Of a DNA stretch of 64,000 bases, positions 27,933-35,726 are shown one piece after another; position 1 is the first letter of the stretch, and each line of letters begins with the position of its first letter. The translations under genes and the position numbers were made by a program. Below the pieces are notes generated by a model that saw only the letters and a program-made list of their open reading frames with translations, did no database searches and was not told where the DNA came from. The DNA is from a bacterium (GTDB taxonomy: Bacteria; Electryoneota; RPQS01), in contig JAHDVH010000002.1 of NCBI GenBank assembly GCA_023382385.1, positions 820,219 through 884,218 on the forward strand, in the 5' to 3' direction.

Positions 27933-27963
27933 AAAGGCCGGAGCACTCAGCTCCGGCCTTTTC
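27933..27963 (-). terminator. Terminator of the GyrI-like gene
   Basis: A perfect 13-bp stem (27933-27945 with 27951-27963) that starts with AAAA and ends with TTTT, so it can terminate in both directions. It lies between the gene stop at 28026 and the kinase start at 27893. Confidence 0.8.
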
Positions 27964-28025
27964 CTTTCCAACAACCGCCGCAACATCAGGGACAATCAAA
28001 TCTTAGCCGCATGACAAAGACGTGA

Positions 28026-28676
28026 TTACTCCTTGCCTCCCTCCATCTGCGCTTGCTTCTTCATCGCCGGCCAGACAATTTCGCACAGCCAGTCTTCGGC
28101 TTTCTTGGAGTCCATATTGAACTTATGATAGACCTCCATCGGCGCGCCAGCCCACTCAAGGTTGTTTGCCTCGGCAAACTTCATGAGTCCCTCCCATGCA
28201 TTCATAGAGGAATTGGGATGACCTTCATACGTGCAGGAGACAACCTGCATCTCCGGCATTTGTTCGATCGTCACATTTACAGTCGGTTCATTGTCTGCTG
28301 CGATGGGAAAGCACCACTTCGACGTCAACGAGCCTGCGGCGGTAGACGACGGATCTTCATACCACACGGAGAACATAGGGCCTGCGGGTTGAATGGACTT
28401 TTCGGCCATGTAGTCCATCAAACGCTTGACGCCGTTCGCTGCCATAGCCTCGATGGCTCCTTCATAGTCTTTTTCGCCCCAGCCGCCCTCGGGGGCTAAG
28501 TCGGCTGCACGCAAATACGCTGATGCAACGATCATCGCGGGCCTGGTAACATACTCAGGACCTCTGGTGATCTTGGCGGTGCCTTCAAAACCCGGTAATA
28601 CCACATCATCGGCGGCAAAAGCAAATGAACATATGCAGAACGACAAAACGACTGCTGCGAGACCGAAGTTCTTCAT
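28026..28676 (-). CDS. Exported GyrI-like (SOUL-type) effector-binding domain protein
   Basis: A 216-aa protein with a signal peptide (cleavage after SFAFA, ~residue 18). The mature part has the twofold repeat of the GyrI-like/AraC effector-binding fold: a segment with M-I-V-A-S-A-Y and P-M-F-S-V-W-Y-E-D, and a second with V-V-S-C-T-Y-E-G-H-P and M-E-V-Y-H-K-F. Such domains bind small hydrophobic or cationic ligands. An exported version without a DNA-binding domain suggests periplasmic binding or scavenging. ATG 28676 with AGAGGGAG is chosen over an upstream start that would mask the signal peptide. Confidence 0.72.
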   Translation of the reverse strand: MKNFGLAAVVLSFCICSFAFAADDVVLPGFEGTAKITRGPEYVTRPAMIVASAYLRAADLAPEGGWGEKDYEGAIEAMAANGVKRLMDYMAEKSIQPAGPMFSVWYEDPSSTAAGSLTSKWCFPIAADNEPTVNVTIEQMPEMQVVSCTYEGHPNSSMNAWEGLMKFAEANNLEWAGAPMEVYHKFNMDSKKAEDWLCEIVWPAMKKQAQMEGGKE

Positions 28677-28853
28677 AACTCCCTCTTTGATTTCTGACTT
28701 TCGTTTATTCAAGAAACGTCTGCGATGTGTGACAAATCGAATATTTGACTCAATCCTCTCGCGAGAGACTTCCGGAGTCACTTAGACATGCCAAGTGATG
28801 ACAGCGACGAGAATTCGCGGCGTGACAACCCAGCATTCGTCAAAGATAGGTTT

Positions 28854-29933
28854 CTATCGAGTCAACTCATCCAAAACCACGCGATCCGCCTTAGGAAATG
28901 CGTAGTTGGAAAGTTCGGATGGCCGCACCCATTTTGCATCCGCGGCATGAAGCAGCTTCAGCTTTCCACCGATATGTTCACACTCAAAACAGTGCAAGGT
29001 AATTCTGAAGTGCGTATAGGCATGCTTGACACTGGCGATTAGTTCGCCAACTTGGACATGGATGGCCAGTTCTTCGAGCATTTCACGCCGTACACACTCT
29101 TCCAGCGTTTCGCCATGCTCTTTCTTGCCTCCGGGAAACTCCCAGAGTCCGCCAAGCATCCCATGTTCAGGCCGCTTGGTAATCAGGATTCGTCCGTTCT
29201 TGCGTACGATAGCCGCCCCAATATCATAATGCGGCGTTGCGGCTCTTGCCCGTCTGCGCGGCAGGACGGTCACGTCGTCCAGAGTCTTCCGCGCAATACA
29301 GACTCGTTTGAGCGGACACTCAGAACACAACGCCTCGCGCGGTCTGCAGACCGTCGCTCCGAGTTCCATGAGAGATTCATTCAGGTCACCCGGCGCGAAG
29401 CCAGACCTGACCGCCGCTTGCATCCACGATTCAGCAGCAGCCTTCAATCTGGCATTGACTTCGCGCTCCGTGATCAGTCCCCCTTCACCTGTCACACGAG
29501 CCATCACACGCTCGACATTGCCGTCCATGACGGGAGTAGCTTCGCCGAAAGCCAGCGACGCGATGGCCGCGGAGGTGTAAGAGCCAATCCCGGGAAGTTT
29601 CTTAAGCTCCGCGCTTGACCTCGGAAGCTTTCCCCCCATACCCAAAACCTGTTTGGCTGCCTTGTGGAGGTTGCGTGCGCGAGCATAGTAGCCGCAGCCC
29701 TCCCACATCTTCAAAACCTCGTCGAGCGGCGCGTTTGCGAGCGCTTCCACAGTCGGAAATGTCCTGATAAACCGTTGGAAATACGGTTCGACCGTTGTGA
29801 CTTGCGTCTGCTGCAGCAGAATCTCGCTCACCCATATTTTGTATGGGTCGCGTGTCTTTCGCCACGGCATCGCACGTTTATTGCGCGCGAACCAGTCAAT
29901 CAGTCCGCGAATTGTGCCTACACTAACTTTCAA
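28854..29933 (-). CDS. mutY: A/G-specific adenine glycosylase MutY
   Basis: A 359-aa repair enzyme that removes adenine mispaired with 8-oxoguanine. Catalytic Glu in S-E-I-L-L-Q-Q-T-Q-V (~residue 36), hairpin L-P-G-I-G-S-Y-T, catalytic Asp in M-D-G-N-V-E-R-V, and the 4Fe-4S cysteines C-x6-C-x2-C-x5-C near 190-210. The C-terminal MutT/NUDIX-like domain (G-G-L-W-E-F-P-G-G-K) senses 8-oxoG. The start is TTG with AAAGG six bases ahead. Confidence 0.95.
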   Translation of the reverse strand: MKVSVGTIRGLIDWFARNKRAMPWRKTRDPYKIWVSEILLQQTQVTTVEPYFQRFIRTFPTVEALANAPLDEVLKMWEGCGYYARARNLHKAAKQVLGMGGKLPRSSAELKKLPGIGSYTSAAIASLAFGEATPVMDGNVERVMARVTGEGGLITEREVNARLKAAAESWMQAAVRSGFAPGDLNESLMELGATVCRPREALCSECPLKRVCIARKTLDDVTVLPRRRARAATPHYDIGAAIVRKNGRILITKRPEHGMLGGLWEFPGGKKEHGETLEECVRREMLEELAIHVQVGELIASVKHAYTHFRITLHCFECEHIGGKLKLLHAADAKWVRPSELSNYAFPKADRVVLDELTR

Positions 29934-30057
29934 ATGATACCTTTGAAGTCACAAACGTGCAGACACTGGGCGGCGCAGCACACGAGAACAGATTTGTAGA
30001 TGGAGAGAAGGGGAAAGAGAAACCGCTCACAACAATAGTTGCGAGCGGCATGCGAGA

Positions 30058-30603
30058 TCAATTAGATGACGGCTTGCCCATATCCAATTCCAACAACAAA
30101 CTCACCGTGTCGGAGACTGGTTCAATCCGTTTTTTTTTATTTGGGTCGTCCGTCAACCACCAAGCCTGCACCGTTTCCGAACCGTCAAGCCAGATCCGCA
30201 TCAACCGGCGATTGGTGACGACCAGCACCGATTTGCCTTCTTTGGAATTCAGGACACGGTAGCGGTCCCAAAGCAGGTATCCCCCGCCGACCAAGCAGAG
30301 CCCCAGCCAGCCGAGCATGACGGAGAACCCCAAAACAGGACGCTGATTGGCAAGTGCTGCTCCGACGATCAAACAGAAGGGTGTGAACAGCATCATCGTT
30401 TTAAGCACAACATACTGGCCAAGTCTCTTCTGCCTGCGCGGCAGGGGCCAGTCTTGAATGGAGGCCACCTGCTCTGACTTCCCTAAATTCTGGAACAGCA
30501 AGTCCAATAGTTCACCAGCGTCCTGATGGACAGCCATGAACGTCTTGTGGCTGAGTTCGCCGCGCGAATAGCGCTTCAGGGTGTCGAGGTCGAGAGATTT
30601 CAC
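30058..30603 (-). CDS. Membrane protein of unknown function
   Basis: A ~181-aa protein with two hydrophobic segments (~66-84 and ~90-110) and a soluble C-terminal domain with S-V-L-V-V-T-N-R-R-L, a PH-like strand pattern. The start is uncertain: the promoter at 30641-30669 would start transcription near 30634, and the first in-frame start after it is GTG 30603, with no clear ribosome site. The longer open frame up to 30747 would then be untranslated. A run of nine A on the coding strand encodes KKK near the C-terminus. Confidence 0.55.
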   Translation of the reverse strand: MKSLDLDTLKRYSRGELSHKTFMAVHQDAGELLDLLFQNLGKSEQVASIQDWPLPRRQKRLGQYVVLKTMMLFTPFCLIVGAALANQRPVLGFSVMLGWLGLCLVGGGYLLWDRYRVLNSKEGKSVLVVTNRRLMRIWLDGSETVQAWWLTDDPNKKKRIEPVSDTVSLLLELDMGKPSSN

Positions 30604-30640
30604 GTTAGGCCGGTGGTCGGTCTCATCCTGTTGTTTTGAC

Positions 30641-30669
30641 AATATAATAAAGGTTGCCTGCCCTCGCAA
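30641..30669 (-). promoter_or_regulatory. Promoter of the membrane protein gene
   Basis: On the minus strand: TTGCGA (complement of 30664-30669), a 17-bp spacer and TATATT (complement of 30641-30646). Confidence 0.6.
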
Positions 30670-30804
30670 GCAGAGTGCACTGCGTAGATTGCGAAGAGCA
30701 CCGCCTGGGCTTTCCGATTTCTGCCTCCAAAGCGGTTGCGGACGCAAGCGGAAAACCTTATATTTAACTCAACTTAGCATTATAAAGATTCCGCAGGAGC
30801 CTGC

Positions 30805-31224
30805 TTGGGCAGACGGATTGGCATCATATTATGGCTCGTCCTTGTCGTGACGGGAGGCAGCCAAGCACAGGAGCTGCCCGATTCGCTAGCGAAGCATGAC
30901 TCGGTTCTTGTCGTAAAGCAAAGTTTTGATACAACTTACGTAATACCTGCGGGTCCAATAGCTGGCGGTTTCACGGACGACAGCCGCATTCAGGTGATAG
31001 ACACGGTCGCTGGTTGGGCAAGGATTTTGGTCGAAGGTTGGGTACCGGTATCCAAGGTTCTTGGGAGGATGTCCGCAACGATCCCGGATGTTTCTCAGAA
31101 GTCCAAACCGGACAAACCTGCGAAAGCCGAACGCCCGCAATGTGCCGCCCAGACGAGCAAAGGAAAGCAGTGCAGCCGCAAGTCGATTGTCGGCTCAAAG
31201 TATTGCTGGCAACACTCACAGTGA
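30805..31224 (+). CDS. Exported protein with C-terminal DUF5763-like Cys/His motif
   Basis: A 139-aa protein with signal peptide MGRRIGIILWLVLVVTG up to SQAQ. The middle (~25-95) is beta-rich, SH3-like (V-A-G-W-A-R-I-L-V-E-G-W-V). A Lys/Pro linker leads to C-A-A-Q-T-S-K-G-K-Q-C-S-R-K ... Y-C-W-Q-H, a pattern like DUF5763 that may hold one zinc. TTG 30805 is favoured by AGGAG at 30795-30799 and because it starts the signal peptide. The Cys/His motif is usually intracellular, so its presence on an exported protein is odd. It overlaps the next gene by 4 nt. Confidence 0.7.
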   Translation: MGRRIGIILWLVLVVTGGSQAQELPDSLAKHDSVLVVKQSFDTTYVIPAGPIAGGFTDDSRIQVIDTVAGWARILVEGWVPVSKVLGRMSATIPDVSQKSKPDKPAKAERPQCAAQTSKGKQCSRKSIVGSKYCWQHSQ

Positions 31225-31832
31225 AAGTCGTGCCTTGCATAGTTTTTACGGTCGCATTGCTGTCGGCAGTTAGTACTGCGCAGCCACCGGCCAAGATCGC
31301 CACGGACTACGAGTGGCAGCTTGCCCAGCCGGGCCGCACGCTGTTTCGCGACAAGTTGCCGGTCGGGCAGATTGCGCTCGTTTCAGGCCGCAAGGAAAAA
31401 GTCACCGGCGAGCTGCTGCAAATCCTGACGGACATTGCTTTCACTCCGGGTGACACCGTGCGCCATTTCGCGGCTACGATTCGTGTGTTTGAAGGAGAGC
31501 GCATCTATAGCGAAGTCGTTGTCGATGCCAATGAGTTGGCGGAATTGATCAAGGCCGCTCGCTACATCGTGCAAACTGCTGCGGACATCGCTTCAACAGC
31601 CCGCTCCGAAACGGACATCACTTTCCATACGAGAGCGGGGTTCAGTCTGGAGTTTCGGCAAGTCGGGACGGAGCAACTCTTGCAATTTGCTGTTCCCGAT
31701 CCGCTTTCGGACGGTGAAATTATTCGCGTGCTATCAACAGACCAACTAAGACTCTTTTCCGACTTGCTTGACCTGACCATCTTTGAATTGAATCGTCAAG
31801 GGGCAGGAATCAAAGTCGCAAAACTCAAATAA
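31221..31832 (+). CDS. Exported protein of unknown function coupled to DUF5763-like gene
   Basis: A 203-aa protein. The start is taken as GTG 31221 inside a GTGA overlap with the previous stop, because a signal peptide begins there (VKVVPCIVFTVALLSAVSTA). The mature part alternates beta strands (I-A-L-V-S-G-R-K-E-K, H-F-A-A-T-I-R-V-F) and ends in a helix. No family was recognised. Coupling to the DUF5763-like protein suggests a joint periplasmic role. Confidence 0.62.
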   Translation: MKVVPCIVFTVALLSAVSTAQPPAKIATDYEWQLAQPGRTLFRDKLPVGQIALVSGRKEKVTGELLQILTDIAFTPGDTVRHFAATIRVFEGERIYSEVVVDANELAELIKAARYIVQTAADIASTARSETDITFHTRAGFSLEFRQVGTEQLLQFAVPDPLSDGEIIRVLSTDQLRLFSDLLDLTIFELNRQGAGIKVAKLK

Positions 31833-31888
31833 CTTCCTTCGAGACGGATACCGGATTCGCCTCATAAATCCATTTTAGTGTTATCAAA

Positions 31889-32476
31889 GTGCGCTACTCA
31901 GATCTTGTCTTAAAAACCTCCAGCTTGTCGCTTGGCAAGCATCTCATTGCAGAACTCGAAACCGGAGCCGTACTAATTCACAACACAGGTGCGCGCCATC
32001 ATTATATGACGGCTCGTGACGAGTATCGACTCATCGTGGAAACCGGCGGGAAGTCGTTCACGCCGCGGCATAGCGACTTTCTGAGCGACTACCTGCTCAA
32101 GTGTGATTGCCGTCCCGAATTGCGCCTGTCACTTTCCGAGGCATGTGATGCGCTATGCAATGGAGCGGGTCCATCAGAGCTTATCGCATCCAAGAATCTG
32201 CCGAAGTTCTTTTCAGAAACTGGCAATGACACCTGGACCTACCAGACGAGTTTCTATCAAAGCGGCGGACTGTCGACCGAGCTCTTCCTTTATGGACTGC
32301 AGGGCTTGATTCGCACGTATGACCTTAATGACCCCACCGTAAATGCACCAGAGGCCTTTCGCAAGGCATTCCTGGAACTGCAATCCGGTGCTGGAGTGCC
32401 CGAAGTTTCGCAGCGGTTGCGCCCGCAGGTTCGAGCAGGTAAACGATACTTCGACGGCCTCGAGCGGACTGCCTGA
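31889..32476 (+). CDS. Protein of unknown function, 195 aa
   Basis: A predicted cytoplasmic protein with a GTG start and no signal peptide. A beta-rich N-terminus (~1-60, with H-H-Y-M-T-A-R-D-E-Y) is followed by a mostly helical C-terminal half. No motif was recognised. It lies 56 nt after the previous gene on the same strand. Confidence 0.55.
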   Translation: MRYSDLVLKTSSLSLGKHLIAELETGAVLIHNTGARHHYMTARDEYRLIVETGGKSFTPRHSDFLSDYLLKCDCRPELRLSLSEACDALCNGAGPSELIASKNLPKFFSETGNDTWTYQTSFYQSGGLSTELFLYGLQGLIRTYDLNDPTVNAPEAFRKAFLELQSGAGVPEVSQRLRPQVRAGKRYFDGLERTA

Positions 32477-32534
32477 ATTCTCTGCATTTTGTTTCGAATT
32501 GTTTCTGTGAACTATCGGTATCGGAGCTTCGGCC

Positions 32535-33698
32535 GTGTCTGAAGTACTCCTCCAATGCGTCTTCTGGATTTCCGCCGGATTGATGGTGTTCACGTTTCTG
32601 GGTTACCCGTTAACTCTCAAGCTTTTTCGCAAACCGTACGTTAATCCTCCGCAGATGCCGGAAACAGACTGGCCCCGAGTGGCCGTCATGATACCTGCGT
32701 ACAATGAGGAAGCGGTCATCGGCCGCAAGGTTCAGAACTGCCTCGATCAAGACTATCCAACTGACAAGTTGACCGTCTATGTTGGTTCGGATGGTTCCAC
32801 CGACAAGACGGATGATATTGTCCAGTCGATAACTGATCCTCGCGCAAAGCTTGTTCGTCTGGGTGGCCGTAACGGCAAGCCGCTGGTCTTGAATCAGCTC
32901 TTTGAAATCGCGCACGATGCAGATATCGTCGTCATCAGCGACGCAAACATTTTGTGGGATAGACAGGCACTCAAAATGGCGTGTCGGCACTTCGCCGATG
33001 ACAAAGTTGGTGTTGTTTCTGCTGGGCGTTATGCGCAGAGTGAGCGTGACGACGAGCTTGCCCTCGAAGAGCAACACTACACCGCGCACGAAAACAGACT
33101 CAAGACCCTCGAAAGCCACATAGGCGGCATGTCCGGCGGACTCGGAATGCTGTTGGCGATTCGCCGCGAATTGTATCGGCCGTTTCCACCCGGTTCGGCC
33201 AATGATGATACGACGCCGATGATTTGGGCGGTATTGGCAGGTAAGCGAGCGGTCTGGGAAATGGAATCCAAGGCTTTTGAACGTTCGGGGCAGTCGTTTC
33301 GCGAAGAGTTCCGCCGCCGGATTCGTATAGGTGTGGGGAATTATCAGACGCTTTTCCGCTACTTGGATATACTGCATCCACGTTACGGCATTGCAGCTTA
33401 CACGTTCTTTGCCCACAAAGTCATTCGCTGGCTGTTTCCGTTCTTGATGCTTATCGCGCTGGTCGCGAATGCTTTGCTTATTCAAAGTCCGCTGTATCGC
33501 GTGCTACTGTATGGACAGCTTGCGCTCTACGGAACCGCTTTGTTCGGTGCAGTCTTAGTGGCTTTACAAGTACGCGTGCCTCCGATTACGTCGCTCTTTC
33601 ACTTTGTTGCGATGAACATTGCACTCCTGATAGGATTCTTCCGCTACCTGAAACAAGGCAACCGCCGGTTTGTTTGGGAACCCACCGCTCGCACATGA
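32535..33698 (+). CDS. Membrane family 2 glycosyltransferase
   Basis: A 387-aa processive-type GT2. One N-terminal membrane segment (~5-27), then the GT-A domain: A-V-M-I-P-A-Y-N-E-E (~50-60), Y-V-G-S-D-G-S-T-D-K-T (~82-92), S-D-A-N-I-L-W-D as the metal-binding D-x-N/D (~135) and the acceptor loop near R-R-R-I-R-I-G-V-G-N-Y-Q. Three C-terminal membrane segments (~298-375) follow. The layout matches cellulose/hyaluronan-synthase-like enzymes making an extracellular glycan. It overlaps the dCMP deaminase gene by 4 nt. Confidence 0.88.
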   Translation: MSEVLLQCVFWISAGLMVFTFLGYPLTLKLFRKPYVNPPQMPETDWPRVAVMIPAYNEEAVIGRKVQNCLDQDYPTDKLTVYVGSDGSTDKTDDIVQSITDPRAKLVRLGGRNGKPLVLNQLFEIAHDADIVVISDANILWDRQALKMACRHFADDKVGVVSAGRYAQSERDDELALEEQHYTAHENRLKTLESHIGGMSGGLGMLLAIRRELYRPFPPGSANDDTTPMIWAVLAGKRAVWEMESKAFERSGQSFREEFRRRIRIGVGNYQTLFRYLDILHPRYGIAAYTFFAHKVIRWLFPFLMLIALVANALLIQSPLYRVLLYGQLALYGTALFGAVLVALQVRVPPITSLFHFVAMNIALLIGFFRYLKQGNRRFVWEPTART

Positions 33699-34234
33699 TA
33701 CAGAAAAAAGACCGCATTTCCTGGGACGAATACTTCTACAATATCGTCAATCTCGTATCCATGCGTTCGGCGTGTCTGCGCCGCGCGGTTGGTGCGCTTA
33801 TCGTTCGCAACAATCAGATCCTCGCGTCAGGGTATAACGGCCCGCCTGCCGGTCACCCGCACCCTGAAGAGCTCGGGGGCTGTGAGCGCGATATTGAAGG
33901 TATCAAGTCCGGCGAGCGGCTCGAGCTGTGTGTCTGTTTGCATGCGGAACAGAATGCCCTCTTGCAATGTGCCCGAAATGGCGTGTCTGTGGAAGGGGCA
34001 GACATATATGTAACCGTGTTCCCTTGCCCTATCTGTGCGCGCATGATTGCCAATTCGGGCATCAAACATGTGAAGGTTTTCGGCAGCTATCCCGGCGAAG
34101 ATCGCAGCCGAAGGGTGCTGGAGAACGTTGGTATAAAAGTTGAACTGCTGGATGTCAGCGGTTTTCGCGCGCCGCTGTCGGGTCCGCAAGGTTGGGAAAC
34201 CGAAGCAGAGAAGCTGGAAAAAAAGAACCACTAA
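33695..34234 (+). CDS. Deoxycytidylate (dCMP) deaminase family protein
   Basis: A 179-aa zinc deaminase that converts dCMP to dUMP for thymidylate synthesis, ComEB-like. Zinc motifs: C-L-H-A-E-Q-N-A-L-L and F-P-C-P-I-C-A-R-M; the nucleotide loop S-G-Y-N-G-P-P-A-G is present. ATG 33695 sits in an ATGA overlap with the glycosyltransferase stop, so it is translationally coupled to an unrelated function. Family members usually run 140-190 aa, which fits. Confidence 0.93.
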   Translation: MIQKKDRISWDEYFYNIVNLVSMRSACLRRAVGALIVRNNQILASGYNGPPAGHPHPEELGGCERDIEGIKSGERLELCVCLHAEQNALLQCARNGVSVEGADIYVTVFPCPICARMIANSGIKHVKVFGSYPGEDRSRRVLENVGIKVELLDVSGFRAPLSGPQGWETEAEKLEKKNH

Positions 34235-34295
34235 TCCGTTAGCGGCAATCGCGAGCCGACCCGCTGAAAAACTCACAAAACTGGGGAGAAACCAG

Positions 34296-35660
34296 ATGAA
34301 GCATTTGAAGACTGGAGTGACACGTTGGTTTGTAATTAGCGCCATGCTGGTTGCCGTTGCTCTGTTCGCAGGCTGTGACAAGGATGATGATGATGAGAAC
34401 ACACAACATGGACCTCCGCCGTCATCGTCATACGATGCTTCTGTAGCGATCGGCTGGTCGGATTTTGTCTATCGGATGGTCAAGTCTGAGGCAATCGGCC
34501 CGTGTCCTGCGTCGCGCGCTTACGGCTACTTGGGTGTCGCAATTTACGAAGGAGTCGTGCAGGGCGATCCGACACGCGTGTCACTTGGCAATCAACTCAT
34601 CGAGTTAGGTGCTCTCCCCGCGCGGTCGGCAGGACAGGAGTATCACTGGCCAACGGTTATGAATGCGGCGGTAGGACGCGTGGTCGAGACTCTGTTCGCT
34701 GCGAGTTCGCAGGCGACACGCGACTCAATTGCCGCCTATGAAGCATTCTGGAGTGCCACCTTCGAGTCCACCGTGAGTGCCGATGTTTTCGCGGCATCGC
34801 AGAGTTTCGGGAATCAGATTGGCACGGCTCTGAGCGAGTGGAGTGCAACGGATGGTTTCTTCACGCAGGTGGGTGCCAACTGCACATTCACAAGTCCGGA
34901 TGGCCCCCAATACTGGGTACCGACACCGCCGCAGTTTGCTCCTCCGCATGAACCCTGCTGGGGTTCGCTCCGCACATTTGTTGTGGGACGCAACGGAGGT
35001 TCATTGGAATGTGATCCTCCACCTCCACCAGCTTGGTCAACCGATCCCACGTCCGAAATGTATCAGGCTGCGTATGAAGTTGTGACCACACAACAAAGTG
35101 AGACGGCACAGGATAGTGCGATTGCCGCATTTTGGGCGGACGTTCCAGGAGTAACCGGCGCACCGGCTGGACATTGGTACGCGATTGCAGGTGACCTGTG
35201 CGTGCAATACGACATGAACCTGGCAGAGGCCGCCGAGTGCTATGCACGTGCAGCGATCGCGTTGCATGATGCCTTTATTCAGTGCTGGAAAGCCAAGTAT
35301 GATTGGTGGTTGCTCCGTCCAGTGACGTATATTCAGCGGTATATTGATCCCGATTGGAACCCGTCATGGCCGACACCTCCCTTCCCAGAGTACACAAGCG
35401 GGCATTCGAGCGGTTCAGGAGCAACCTCTCGTGCACTGGAAGGCATGATGGGTGGTTCGTGTCCCTTCGATGATGACACACACGTCAACCGTGGTTTCGG
35501 TGTCTGGCACTACAACTCCCTTGCAGAGGCTGCAGAGGAAGCGGCAAACTCACGTCTGCTTGGCGGAATTCATTACACGTTTGGCAACACTGCTGGACTT
35601 GTTTCCGGCCGCTGTGTTGGAGATCAGGTCAACGCTTTGACTTTCCGCGCTAATTCGTGA
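34296..35660 (+). CDS. Vanadium-haloperoxidase-like PAP2 surface lipoprotein, copy 1
   Basis: A 454-aa lipoprotein of the PAP2/vanadium haloperoxidase superfamily. The signal peptide ends L-F-A-G-C, followed by DKDDDDEN, which resembles the K-(D/E) surface export signal of Bacteroidetes lipoproteins. Predicted vanadate/phosphate site: R in L-R-P-V-T-Y-I, S-G-H in Y-T-S-G-H-S-S and R ... H in S-R-L-L-G-G-I-H-Y. GGGGAGA supports ATG 34296. Known relatives oxidise halides or hydrolyse phosphates; which activity applies cannot be told. A paralogue follows directly. Confidence 0.85.
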   Translation: MKHLKTGVTRWFVISAMLVAVALFAGCDKDDDDENTQHGPPPSSSYDASVAIGWSDFVYRMVKSEAIGPCPASRAYGYLGVAIYEGVVQGDPTRVSLGNQLIELGALPARSAGQEYHWPTVMNAAVGRVVETLFAASSQATRDSIAAYEAFWSATFESTVSADVFAASQSFGNQIGTALSEWSATDGFFTQVGANCTFTSPDGPQYWVPTPPQFAPPHEPCWGSLRTFVVGRNGGSLECDPPPPPAWSTDPTSEMYQAAYEVVTTQQSETAQDSAIAAFWADVPGVTGAPAGHWYAIAGDLCVQYDMNLAEAAECYARAAIALHDAFIQCWKAKYDWWLLRPVTYIQRYIDPDWNPSWPTPPFPEYTSGHSSGSGATSRALEGMMGGSCPFDDDTHVNRGFGVWHYNSLAEAAEEAANSRLLGGIHYTFGNTAGLVSGRCVGDQVNALTFRANS

Positions 35661-35726
35661 AATCGGGATACATCTATTAGCTTAACTGGTTTGTGAACAA
35701 TGTCACCCGAACGGGGAGAACGATCG

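Noticed and set aside
30121-30140. Nine-base A/T homopolymer in the membrane protein gene as a phase-variation site
   Set aside because: It encodes KKK in frame near the C-terminus; length is modest and there is no sign of a switchable reading frame.
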